Origin: Ephydatia muelleri
Lineage: Eukaryota > Porifera > Demospongiae > Spongillida > Spongillidae
NCBI GenBank assembly: GCA_013339895.1
Contig: JABACO010000151.1
Coordinates: 1-64,000, forward strand
Length of the DNA: 64,000 nucleotides
Reading direction: 5' to 3'
Position numbers and translations under genes: made by a program. Positions 36,590 to 47,809 of this stretch are shown here, piece after piece. Position 1 is the first letter of the stretch. Every line of letters begins with the position of its first letter. Under the pieces are notes generated by a model. That model had not been told where the DNA came from. It searched no databases and worked only from the letters and a program-made list of their open reading frames with translations.

Positions 36590-39026
36590 TACGGAGTACT
36601 GTATGACAGCTATTTATTGAAAAGAAAAATTCTGAAAGTTAACAGTAGTTAACAGTAGTAATTTGTATTTGGTTTAAAATTTTGCAAGATAAATGTTCCA
36701 AATGCATGCCGAGTGTCCATCTATGTGTTAAAATTCACCATGGCAGGTAAAATTAGGGGAGGGGGGGTGTGTGGTTAAGTTTCACTAAGTGCAGGCATCT
36801 TTTTTGAATAGTCAAAAAAGTTATCCTTTCAAAAAATAGGTACTTCAGGTACCCTCCAATGCCTGATCAAGCCTCCTCCTCCTCCAATGGTTGATAGCCC
36901 CTCCCCCTCCTATGTCTAATCAAGCCCCTCCCCCTCCAATGCCTAATCAAAACCCCTCCTCCAATGCCTGATCAAGCCCCTCCCCCTCCAATGCCTAATC
37001 AAGCCCCTCCTCCAATGCCTGATCAAGCCCCTCCCCCTCCAATGCCTAATCAAAACCCCTCCTCCAATGCCTGATCAAGCCCCTCCCCCTCCAATGCCTA
37101 ATCAAAACCCCTCCTCCAATGCCTGATCAAGCCCCTCCCCCTCAATTCCTGACCAAGCCCCTCACCTGTGATAGAGTGTGCAAAGTTGAAGGTAAGGACA
37201 GCTATGACAGACATGCCTGTCTTTGAGCATGCCCGGTAAGGACACCTGCCTCTCCTGGTTGTCAAGGTAACGAGCAACATTGTTCCTCTGCAACAGCAAA
37301 CCTGTTTGGAGCAAAGGAGAAGACAGCTGCTCACACCTGTGGTCTTAAAAGCTGACATGCATATTGTGATGTGCATATGTGTATGTACCGTTAAGTACCA
37401 GATATACACCCGCCCCCAACAAAAAAAGGCTCATGTTTAAACGTCCGTATCTTTGTAATCGTGAAAGGTTCCGCATATCTTTTTTCATAATTATGTACGG
37501 GTACCATTTTTGTTTCTGAAATGCTGAATAAGTTTGAGGAGACATTTGTGGTTACGGAGATGCGCACACTTAGACATGAGCCTTTTTTTTTTGTGTGTTG
37601 TGGGTGGAGGGGGGGCGGGGCATATTTACTTTAAGGTAGGTGTATCGTGTCTGACGTGAGGGCATGAGTGACTGTGCTGATAAAAGTTTAAACAAAGGTC
37701 TGAGGTACACTCCCCACATCACATAGACCCCACACACACACAACACACATCACACACCACACACATCAACACACACCACACACACAACCTCTCATCTCAT
37801 GGGGAAGCACAGGTATCCCTTGCATGTGGCCTGTCTTCACACCCTCCTGTGATTGACATGCTTTGATGTAGAAGAGCAGGCCGCTGGGCACCGGGCAGCC
37901 ATGGCGATCTCCCAACATCAGCGAGTACAGCATCACCTGAGCTCTGTGTTCCACACTCCCTCGCGAGTTATACATCTTCCCGGTCTTCAACTCCAGCGGG
38001 ACACGTTTGGTCGCTGACCGGGTCCCATTCCGATGATCCTGGGTGAACGAGAATGTGTTTGTGAGTGCACAGCACTGGGACCTGCACGGCTGTGCCACGC
38101 CCACCTTTAACGTCACCGTAACGTCCACTTTTCCTTTCAAGCCGTACCTGAAATGTGTGCTGTGTTATCAGAAGCTTGTGGCCACACCTCCAGAGTACCT
38201 TGGCGACCAGATGCTCTCTTCAATGTCCACAACTTCAGAGACACATACACACAATTTCTCGTCTCTTTGAGGAGAATGGTCGTCTTACAACCACAACACA
38301 CACACACACACACACACACACAGCCTACCCATTAAAAGGGATTTCACCTCTTCTTGCAAGAGGACTGTCATGCAAAAAACGGTCACACCAGTCAACAATG
38401 CTGGGAACACACTCTAAGAGCTTCTCGGCAAAAGTTGTTTCAGACACATCCAGAGAATAGCTGCATAATGTAATGAATCTCCAATAAAAGCACACCACAC
38501 TGCTCACTCTCAAAACACCATGGGTCTATACTATACACAGCCCTCACAATTGGTCCAATGATTCCAATTGGTGCACCACTTGGTCCACCTGGTGGCTAAC
38601 CACATCAGCTGTCACCTTCACACCAGAGCGAGCAACCACCAATGTCTGTAATGATGTGTGTGTATGTGTGTATATGTGTGTGTATGTGTGTATATGTGTG
38701 TGTATGTGTGTATATGTGTATGTATGTGTGTATATGTGTATGTATGTGCATGTGTGTGTGTGTGTGTGTGTGTGTATTTTGTTAGCTACAGTGCCCATAG
38801 AGCAGGGTACACATACAGTACATACATTCATAATGCATGCATACAAACAAACACACACATGTGTATACACACATACATGTACACACACATACACACACAT
38901 ACACACACGTGTACACACACACATACACACACTTGTGTACACACACACACACACGTGTACACACACATACATACACTTGTGTACACACACACACACACAC
39001 ACACGCACACACACACACACCACACA

Positions 39027-39057
<31 letters not shown>

Positions 39058-42000
39058 TGCACATGTACCTGTTGGAACACTTTATGAAGCAGTGTACCCA
39101 ATGTCATAGCTTCAGTGGGACCAGAGCCGGCACCTTTGAACAATTCGCTAAGCACTGCCCTGAGTTAGGGAGGAGTTAGAGGTCTGAGGAGAAAGCAAGG
39201 CAGGACCTACTTCCTGAGGCATCCTGTGCTGGTAGCAATGGTGGTCCCACTGACCAGAAGGTCTGGATTGACAATCACACTGGAGCTGCTGTGATTGTCT
39301 ACGATATAGCATCCTGTCTGTGGGTCCAGTTCTGAGTTGACTTGAAACAATGTCCCCTGGAATGATGACCATTCGCACCCTGAAACTCCACATTCAGGTG
39401 GATGAAGAGAGGGAAGGGAGGGGGAGGAGAGGGAAAGGTGAGAGGGGAGGAGAGGGAAGTGGAGGGGGGAAGAGACGAAAGGGGCAGGGAAGGAGGGTGA
39501 GGAGAGGGTGAATTGGGGCGAGGGAAGGTTGAGGGGAGTTTAATTGCGTGTTTTTGTTTTCTTTTTCCTAGGGATCCCGAGAAGAGAGAGGGGAGTTTAG
39601 GGAAGGTAGAGGGGAAGGGAGAGGGGAGGAGAGAGGAGGAGAGGGAAGGGAGAGGGAAGGGAGGAGGGAGGGGAGGAGAGGAGGAGAGGGGAGGAAAGGG
39701 GAGGATGAGGGGAGGAGAGGGGAGGAGAGGGGAGGAGAGGAACGGGAGGGAAGGGAGAGGGAGGAGAGTGATGGGAGAGGGGAGGAGGGGAAGGCACAGA
39801 GAGTGGTATGAAAGGGTCAAAAGTGTAAAATGTTCATAAATGTATCAGAACAAGGTCACAGGCACACCACGGACAAAACACAGACACACACACACACACA
39901 CACACCAGCAATCTCTTAGGTAGCAGAATCTCTCTTCATTTCCTTCCTTCTTGATCAATCGTAGCATGATCTCTGGTTTATTTCTTTTTGAAAGAAAGAA
40001 CAAAAAAAATCCCAACATAATTCATAGTACCAAACTATATATCTCCTTCCCCACCCTCCTCCCCCTTGCCTTACCACCCCCCTCCCTCAAAAGTATAACC
40101 CCGCCGCTCACCTTAGTTCCAAGTCAGGATATTCTTGCATAACACTCTCCAAAACCAGGTACCTGTTTAGACCATGTTCCTGCACATGACTTGCTTCTAG
40201 ATTACATGATGCTCAAAACCATCCAGAGAGCTGCTAAGAATTTCGTCGAGCAGGGCAGACTGATCGTGGCTGTTCAGAGGGAGTGGGGATGAGAGATGTA
40301 TCCTTCTCTCACATATACACAACACATACACAACACATATACATACACAACACATACACAACACACACACACACACAACACATACACAACACACACACAT
40401 ACACAACACACACACACATACACACACAACACACACACACATACACAACACACACACATAACACATACATATACACACACATACACAACACACACACACA
40501 CATACACAACACATACACAACACGCACACATACATACACATGTGAGTGCGTAGGATGTACCTGTCAATAATATCCATGGCTAAAGCGAAATCCGATGACA
40601 CACTCTGCAGTATTAGAACAGGTTACAATGTGTGAGCACATCTTGCATGACAAGTACACACCCCTAGCCCCACCCCCTCCTCCCCAGTCAACCCATAGTG
40701 CTAACAATGATTCAAATGGTCACTAGCTCCTCCCTGCTCAAATATTCTGCTTTCAATTTCAATGTGCAATTCCTTACAAGCTTGTCGCCTACTTTTTGCA
40801 CATGCACTTTATTGTTACCATCACTCAGGGAGGCTGGGCAGTCACGTGACTCAGATGTAATGTCACATGATAATAACACCAGGTCACATGCCTCGTTCTG
40901 CTTCTCATGTGATGCTGGTTTATTCAAATCCTCCCCCTTGTGGTCAGACGCAGCTGCTTCAGGAAACACAAGAACCTTTCGTGACTTTGGACCACCCATC
41001 TGGTCCCCAGACATGTCTGCCTGGTCCCCAGACCTGAAAGCTTGCCCATCTCTTTTTGAAACTTCCACAGGACGTGGGGAAGGGGAGAACAGAGGAATGC
41101 TGACATTGGAGCCCACTGTATCACAAATGTCTTGACAGAGGAGCTTTCTAAATGGCAGAGGTGTGCATCTTGGAGAGAATGATGGTGCCATTGGAAGGCT
41201 ACTGGGAGTGTCTGGTACAGCAGCTGCACTGCTTTTTAATGAGATGGGATAAGAGGAGGGGCACATGACAGGATAACAACACACACACGTACACACCAGT
41301 ACATGCAACAAAGGTGTCTCACACATCATAAGCACAAACACAACACTCATACACATATTCAACCACACCTGGCATCCTTTAACCCTCTCAGAGGGGACAT
41401 GACGCTCAGCTGCTTGCTTCTCTTTTTTTCAGACTCCTCCCACACTTCCAGGTCGTCCAGCGAGAGGGGAGGTGGCCTGACATCCAGCGTGCAGCTGTAA
41501 CCCTTCAGTAGCTGGCGGTCCTCCTCAGAATCATCCTGGGGAGGAGGCACAGCTTCTTGTGCACTTGAGGTCAGGGTGCTATGGAAGTCAGGGTACAATG
41601 GAAGCAGATTTAAGATGTAGCTAGAACGCACACAAGCATACACTCAATCTCTTCCCATTACATGCTCTCTCCATATAATGCCTCCCATTTCCACTCCAAT
41701 TGCTGCACACATTGCGTGGTTTGCTGGAGTTATGCTAGTGGGGTAGGCACTGAGCAATAGAACTGTGTGCACCAGTCAATGATCTGTCCCTCGTGCCCAG
41801 CCCCACCCGATGTCCTAACTCATCTGTGCCTAATCTCCTTAACCTGATGATGTCATGCCTCGTGCCCATCCCATGCAATGTCTCAAAACTAAACATTTGC
41901 AGTGCCCGGTGCCCAGACTCACTCAATGTACGATGAGGATGCTACACTGCTTGAAAAGGTGAATTGCTTCTTTTTCTTCAAGCTTAGAGACTTCCGTGGT

Positions 42001-43429
42001 TTGTAGGTGGTACCTTGACAATATGGTAATGACCTCACACACTTTGTAAGGGGACACACCCACAAGGGCACCTTTCTCCTCCAGAGCTGGTCTATTCTTG
42101 GCTGTCTTGTTCTTAGAGGTAACTGACTCATCTTTAATGCTCTCAATAGGAAGTACATTTTCTTCACCACCTAACTGATTAATGAATTTCAAACGCGCAT
42201 TTCCCATATATACCAGCATGCACACCTCTCCCTACCTTCTTCATGTATACCAGCATGCACACCTCTCCCTACCTTCTTCATGTATACCAGCATGCACACC
42301 TCTCCCTACCCTCTTCATGTATACCAGCATGCACACCCCTCCCTACCTTCTTCATGTATACCAGCATGCACACCTCTCCCTACCTTCTTCATGTATACCA
42401 GCATGCACACCTCTCCCTACCCTCTTCATGTATACCAGCATGCACACCTCTCCCTACCTTCTTCATGTATACCAGCATGCACACCTCTCCCTACCTTCTT
42501 CATGTATACCAGCATGCACACCTCTCCCTACCTTCTTCATGTATACCAGCATGCACACCTCTCCCTACCCTCTTCATGTATACCAGCATGCACACCCCTC
42601 CCTACCTTCTTCATGTATACCAGCATGCACACCTCTCCCTACCCTCTTCATGTATACCAGCATGCACACCTCTCCCTACCTTCTTCATGTATACCAGCAT
42701 GCACACCTCTCCCTACCCTCTTCATGTATACCAGCATGCACACCTCTCCCTACCTTCTTCATGTATACCAGCATGCACACCTCTCCCTACCTTCTTCATG
42801 TATACCAGCATGCACACCTCTCCCTACCTTCTTCATGTATACCAGCATGCACACCTCTCCCTACCTTCTTCATGTATACCAGCATGCACACCTCTCCCTA
42901 CCTTCTTCATGTATACCAGCATGCACACCTCTCCCTACCCTCTTCATGTATACCAGCATGCACACCTCTCCCTACCTTCTTCATGTATACCAGCATGCAC
43001 ACCCCTCCCTACCTTCTTCATGTATACCAGCATGCACACCTCTCCCTACCCTCTTCATGTATACCAGCATGCACACCTCTCCCTACCTTCTTCATGTATA
43101 CCAGCATGCACACCCCTCCCTACCTTCTTCATGAAATGGGTTAATGTTGTCTGGACAGGAACAGACTAGTACACATACGTTTCAGATGACACATAAAAAG
43201 TGAGAACACATTTATTATAACATCGCCTTCTTTAATCATGCATTATTTATTCATTCGTCACTGTGCGGGAGAGTACCTTCCCTCCAAAGAAACGGTTCAG
43301 AGTCGGTTGCCAGGACTTGTTCGCCTGTATAACGTAGATGAAAATGCAATATTATTTTTTTAAATTTGCTTTTACTTGTTGGCATTTGTGTCTTCTGGCT
43401 GATTTCGATGATAGACTAGAACTGTTCAT
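32315..43429 (-). CDS. DNA2: DNA2 nuclease-helicase, complete (about 30 exons)
   Basis: DNA2 is a nuclear and mitochondrial nuclease-helicase that trims long Okazaki flaps and resects breaks. The start is ATG 43429 (exon 43376-43429); exon 43277-43324 carries the PIP-box QPTLNRFF for PCNA. A long low-complexity extension follows (42043-42174, 41369-41578, about 40712-41240). The OB/nuclease region starts at 40100-40182 (NRYLVLESV) and CYLRDCW (about 39895-39960). The Fe-S cysteines are GCLRK (about 39215) and [10 protein letters not shown] (37170-37215). PD-(D/E)XK residues lie in [10 protein letters not shown] and ELKTGK (37790-38150). Helicase motifs: Walker [10 protein letters not shown] (about 34900), VDEASQ and GDHYQLPP (33931-34277), [14 protein letters not shown] (about 32700), [13 protein letters not shown] (about 32450). 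The stop is at 32315. All catalytic motifs are intact. Compared with the family, there are small insertions after the Walker B block and in the nuclease. Introns are unusually rich in tandem repeats. Some exon borders remain approximate. Confidence 0.92.
33510..33930. repeat. (GTGTAT GTGTGCAT)n and (CA)n tracts in DNA2 intron
   Basis: Regular gtgtgcatgtgtat units, then CA-rich sequence, fill the intron. On the minus strand the exon ends ATGAACAG at 33931 and the donor GTGTGTGTATGTG is the start of the tract. Confidence 0.92.
34285..34600. repeat. (GT)n and (TACA)n microsatellites in DNA2 intron
   Basis: A GT tract at about 34290-34340 and a pure tetranucleotide (atac)n array at 34427-34511 lie in the intron between the exons ending at 34277 and starting near 34590. 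Confidence 0.92.
35110..35290. repeat. GGTGTAGGGTTAGGG-like minisatellite in DNA2 intron
   Basis: Mixed repeats of gtgtgaaggtgt, gtgatggtgtagg and ttagggtatag. The few TTAGGG-like words are part of a degenerate array and do not make a telomeric tract. On the coding strand the array follows a GTGTGAGTG donor. Confidence 0.85.
36175..36320. repeat. (CA)n microsatellite in DNA2 intron
   Basis: Nearly pure CA tract; on the coding strand it starts about 20 bp after a GTTAGC donor. Confidence 0.95.
36855..37165. repeat. Minisatellite anchored on a DNA2 donor (aatgcctgatcaagcccctc unit)
   Basis: About eight copies of a unit near 26-30 bp alternating gatcaagcccctccccctcc and taatcaaaacccctcctcc. 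On the coding strand the Fe-S exon ends ATCACAG and the intron begins GTGAGGGGCTTGGTCAGG, the first divergent repeat unit. Confidence 0.9.
38650..39065. repeat. GT/CA-rich tracts filling a DNA2 intron
   Basis: The intron between the exons ending CAACAG (about 39068) and starting ACATTGGTGG (about 38645) is almost entirely gtgtat and cacaca repeats; the donor GTACATGTGCATGTGTG lies inside the tract. Confidence 0.92.
39395..39800. repeat. Purine-rich GGGAGGAGAGG tract in DNA2 intron
   Basis: Long irregular GGA/GAG-rich stretch on the plus strand, pyrimidine-rich on the coding strand. Confidence 0.92.
40310..40550. repeat. (ACACAACACATAC)n repeat in DNA2 intron
   Basis: Mixed cacaacacatac and acacac units; on the coding strand it follows the GTACATCC donor of the exon ending at about 40568. 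Confidence 0.92.
42205..43133 (-). repeat. 37-bp minisatellite starting at the 5' splice site of DNA2 exon 3
   Basis: About 25 copies of a 37-bp unit. On the DNA2 coding strand each unit contains CATGAAGAAGGTAGGGAGAG, which is identical to the junction between exon 3 (ends ATGAAGAAG at 43124) and its donor GTAGGG. The array occupies nearly the whole intron. Because 37 is not a multiple of 3, all three plus-strand frames spell the same peptide; these frames are artefacts. Confidence 0.95.
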
Positions 43430-43574
43430 CTTCCCGCCAGGTCGACTCGTTCCCACTATTAAAATAGTTACCATTAACTAATCTACATTAATTAACGGCT
43501 GCCATGGTCACCGCGGCTAAAGGCGAACGTAGTCTCAGCTTGCACACTCCCAACACTTGTCGTGTTCTAATCGA
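43430..43574. promoter_or_regulatory. Bidirectional promoter region DNA2 / cysteine-rich gene
   Basis: The DNA2 start (43429) and the plus-strand start (43575) are 145 bp apart, so the promoters must overlap. An ATG at 43504 opens another frame and could act as an upstream ORF. Confidence 0.55.
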
Positions 43575-45132
43575 ATGTGGTTGCACGGCGACGAGCAACA
43601 AGAGTCAAGCTCCGAAGTGCAGACATCGGTTCCTCTATGGAGAAACACCCACGACAAAGTTTCTAAGAGCCTAATGACATCGGCAGAGGTGGAGCCAGAA
43701 GGAGCAGGGAGTGGAGGGAGCGAGCTGGCGCAACCTAAAGCTAAAAACTACTGCAAAGTACGGATTATTAACGCCGGCCGGCGGAAATTTGCCTGTTGCG
43801 CCTCTTTGATTACTTTAATTCTTGAAAACTAGGTTATAAGCCTTCAGATCCCTCTGCCAAGCAATGATCGCGCAGTGACTGAGAAAACCTCGTTGCCGAG
43901 AGAGGCGCCAAAATATTCCCAATCACCAGCTAGGACCGCTACCGCCCGTTTGAATATTAGTAAGCAATGTTCTATATGAGCAAGTGTATGGAGATGGTGG
44001 TATCTGTAGGTGGTTAGCAATTGCTGCTGTATATTTTATGTGAAATTGAGTTATGTCAATACGTTTTAACCTGTTTCCAGAGCAGCTGCAATTCCTCTTA
44101 TTTGGTGAAGAGCAGAAGGCAAATGTAAGCTGCCCAACCAAGTTACCAATGGAACCACTTTTGAAGTAGGTGTCATGTGAAATTGCACATTAAATTGCAT
44201 ACTACTGGAGTGATGTTGATAGGACTATGGTTACTAGCTCCTCTCTTGCTATTGTACACAAATGTGCACACACACACACACACACACATACACACATGCA
44301 CACACATATGCACAACCTATGATAGACCTGCACTCCACCTATCGTACAAAGAGCTAGCAGCTGCCTTTGGTCGTGTGCGGCCACCATGGGAACTGAGGGG
44401 GCCACACCCCAGTGTGCAGTACCCAAATCTATGTCTTCTCTCCAGAAAAGCAGTGTCTTGTCCAAATACAAACGGCCAAACCTTTCGATACACACAAGGA
44501 AAAAGCAACAAGGCTGAAACAATGCATGCAGCAGCTGAATTGATGCCATTGCCTGTCTTATCTCCTGTGAGGTTTAATAATGGTGGTGCCACATCTGGAT
44601 CTCAGCTGGAGCTAACGTCTTCCTCTATTGTTGTCAAAGGAGATTCAAAGTTAGGTGGAAGGCCGCACCTCACTCATCTTCCATGCTGCATCTGCAGGTG
44701 AGATGTAATCCTATTTAATGCCAGTCTCTTACTGACAGTCAATATAACTTTTGTGCATTCAGGTCTTGTGCCACACATAGAAGCAAAAAGCAAGGTAATG
44801 ATGTTGTCCTCGTCTGTGACTACTATCAAGTGTGCAACAAATGCTCATGTACACATCACCATGACACACACACCAGCCACATATCTGGATCCACTTGTGA
44901 ATGGTCCATCTGGGTACCACAGGAGACTGACAGAGATCACTATCCTTGTCTCAGACACTATCAGGTGGGAGAAAAAGAGGCAGACCAAAAGGACCAAACA
45001 GAGCACTTCCCAAGGCTCTCTATCTGTATGAATTTAGCTGTCAATATTGATATGGACCTGTTGCTTCTTTTTTGTAATGCAACATGGGAATGGGTGTGGG
45101 GACTCGGGGATGATTCACTCTTTCATGAATAG
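43575..45132 (+). CDS. Unrecognised protein with cysteine-rich C-terminal region
   Basis: Four exons with matching phases were placed: 43575-43757, 44083-44165, 44326-44697 and 44763-45132, about 336 residues. The N-terminus is polar (MWLHGDEQQESSSE). The middle contains QLQFLLFGEEQK, LSYKELAAAFGRVRPPWELR and a Ser-rich linker. The C-terminal part is rich in Cys and His: CCICRSC, CDYYQVCNKCSCTHHH, then CEWSIW and YPCLRHY, which looks like a zinc-binding or disulfide module. A second possibility for the end is splicing before the hydrophobic LLLLFC tail. No signal peptide is visible. I do not recognise the family. Head-to-head with DNA2, so co-expression is possible but unproven. Confidence 0.6.
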
Positions 45133-46531
45133 GGTAGCCTTTCAGAGGTAAAGAATATGATACAGTTGGCCAGGTCATAGATATTACCAGATATATGGTA
45201 CTACAGTAGCCTAGGTAAGCAGTTAGGTAGTAGGCCAACACACAGAACATAATAACTTGTTGCGCCGAGAAACACACCCATTTTTGTGTGCTTGAATTTA
45301 TATTTTTACAGCGAAACGACTAACAGAAAATAATGAGTGACCCCTCTCCAAAATTATCATTACAGCGAATTCTCCCTGCTCCTACGAAATTCGCTGTATT
45401 ACTAGATCAACGATCTCTATTGCTTGGCCGAGTCGGTTATTAAACCCGTAAAAAAGTAAGGCTGGAGACGCCATTTTATCATTGTAAGGTTAGCGTGCAT
45501 CGCCACTTCGTGTTGTGCCCTTAAAAACGTACAAGAGTTCGTGAGAAGGTTGACTCAAATATGCTCGATCTACCATACTATAGCTAGCAAACACTTTTAT
45601 GCAATCAGATTTACGTTTAATAGTTTGGCTGTTAAAATAAACACAAAATTGAATGCCAAGTACTAAGCTTCCGGATCGACATTTTTCTGTCGGAACGAAT
45701 TATAAATAGTGCTCACAGCAGAATATGTAGGCGTAGCCTACATGCATGTCATGTGTTGTGCATGCAGTGTACATGTAAGCATGCAGATTGATAAGGACAG
45801 GCTTAGGGGTGTATATGAATGTGCAGCTGTAGATATGAGGTGATGGAGAGCACATGATCTGTACAATGAGTCTTCAGCTGGGTGTGCGTGCCCATTTGGG
45901 CTTACATATAAGGTCGGGGAATGCGTATTGGAGTCACTCTAATAGGCATATTATGCACAGCCACCTGCAAAGCTAACCCCACTGAGCAAGCAGGTGTACA
46001 TATATGAGGGAGTTCGAGTGAGCAACTCAAGATGTGGTAAAAACTCTTCCATGAAGGCATTCATTAATTATTTGAGCAGTTTTGAACTCGGTTTTTCCCT
46101 GTTTAAGGGGGTTTTTTTTGCCAGGAGGAAGTGTGGGGCCACTTCATCTAAACTAGTTGGCCCCTGCTCAGGTGCTGGCAATATGTGTTGTACAGTGTAC
46201 ATCGTGTGTTGAATGTGAAGTAGTGCTGGTGGCGTGCACAACGGACGCTGCACCAACATTGAAAGAATGGGTATGTATGCATGGCGGAGCATATGACGTT
46301 GGGAGTGTATGCTGAGGTGATGTGATTTCAGTACTGTGGATCTTGGCGGCTGGGTATGAGACTATAGCAATCTGGGGCTTGGACTTCTGCTTGAACCAAG
46401 TGACTATTGGACATTCTTAGCTTTGGGGAGGCTAAGATATCATTCAGCAGACTGCTCTAGGGTTGTTTGTTTAGTTTACGGACTGAGGTGTTGGTTGGAA
46501 TTATAACTTCCACTATGTAGAGAATGAAGCC
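45133..46531. other. Intergenic with ACAGCGAA motifs
   Basis: No gene seen. A short inverted pair, acagcgaattc at about 45363 and gaaattcgctgt at about 45387-45399, flanked by att, resembles a tiny Tc1-type MITE; related acagcgaa words lie at about 45311 and 29227. A duplication around 45720-45790 gives Cys/Met-rich artefact frames. Confidence 0.5.
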
Positions 46532-46686
46532 CACAGCGAAAAAAACGCGTCAAATCAATTCTTGATTTACAATTGATTTGACAGTAAAATCAAGCGCAAA
46601 TCAAGCGCACTTGATTTTACTGTGAAATTATGCCTTGATTAAAAAAATCCGTTGTGAAATCAATAATTGCGTTTTTTTTTGCTGTG
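46532..46686. mobile_element. 155-bp MITE with TIRs and 3-bp target duplication
   Basis: Ends are CACAGCGAAAAAAACGC and complement GCGTTTTTTTTTGCTGTG, with an internal near-palindrome (ttgattttactgtgaaat). GCC flanks both sides (46529-46531 and 46687-46689). CAC ends with 3-bp duplications suggest the CACTA/CMC group, but this is tentative. Confidence 0.75.
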
Positions 46687-46793
46687 GCCGGATTGAGGAC
46701 AAGTGCGGTACAACAGAGCTCCGCTGGTTTAGCTTTCGGTTGATTACATGAAGCTAGTTTTCCAGGCAGGTCAGCAAAGAGATAGATCTGATC

Positions 46794-47715
46794 CAGCCCT
46801 ACGCAAAAATATATTGTTCATACAATATATTGCAATATATTGTCTACAATATATTGTATTGTAGTAGTTAACAATACCAATATATTGTATTGTAGTAGTT
46901 AACAATACCAATATATTGTATTGTAGTAGTTAACAATACCAATATATTGTATTGTAGTAGTTAGCAATAACAATATATTGTATTGTATTGGTTGACAAAA
47001 AGGTGTTTAATCAGACTGAACTTAGTCTCATATATATACGTGTCAAACCACATCAATCTTGTATTGCGCAGTAGGGCTGTGGTAAATAAATTTCAAAATG
47101 TTTCAAACGACGCGCACCACAACACCGCCCACTTTTCAAGCAGCTGGTAGACATGAAACGGCTGGAAAAAAGCAAAAATAAATTTTACTAACCATTCATA
47201 GTGACACTGAGAGCGCTTACCAAACTAAAGAGAAGTCAGGACGTCGAGAAAGTGAACATAGCCACCGCTAAGATACGTGAGGCCGGCCTTACGATACTCG
47301 AAAATGAACCAATACGCACGGAAAAGAGTTCCAGACAAAAACGGGCGTAGTGTAAGCACTTTTCGACTCAATTTGAGAAAATCACCACCATCGTGTGTAA
47401 AGCATGCATTTTTAGAGCAGGTACTGCACAATGTAGTGAAATGCATAGAATGATGGGACCTGCATGGTGGTTTAAAGCATTGCAATATTGTATTGCAATA
47501 TATTGTATTGTTATAATGGAATATTGCAATATATTGTATTGTTACAATGGAATATTGCAATATATTGTATTGTTACAATGGAATATTGCAATATATTGTA
47601 TTGTTATAATGGAGTATTGCAATATATTGTATTGTTGTAATGGAATATTGCAATATATTTATTGCTGAATATCAGTGCAACCAATACAATAACAATATTA
47701 TTGTGCCTAGCGCTG
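46794..47715. mobile_element. Non-autonomous hAT element carrying two 31-bp repeat arrays
   Basis: The ends CAGCCCTACGCAAAAATATA and (complement) CAGCGCTAGGCACAATAATA are imperfect inverted repeats. They are flanked by an exact 8-bp duplication atctgatc at 46786-46793 and 47716-47723. Inside each end lies a tandem array of 31-bp units sharing CAATATATTGTATTGT (about 46828-46990 and 47483-47660). The about 490-bp centre has no transposase. Confidence 0.85.
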
Positions 47716-47809
47716 ATCTGATCTTTGGGATCATGCGTAATTTCGAAGGTGATAGATATACAGGAGAATGCACAGTCGTGCCGCATGCAAGTATACAGTC
47801 TGCATCTGT

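Noticed and set aside
42182-43169. Three long plus-strand frames of about 300 codons through the 37-bp array
   Set aside because: All three frames encode the same peptide because the unit is 37 bp and free of stops; the array lies in a DNA2 intron on the other strand.
45994-46292. Small frames around 46.0-46.3 kb
   Set aside because: Short, without splice or family support.
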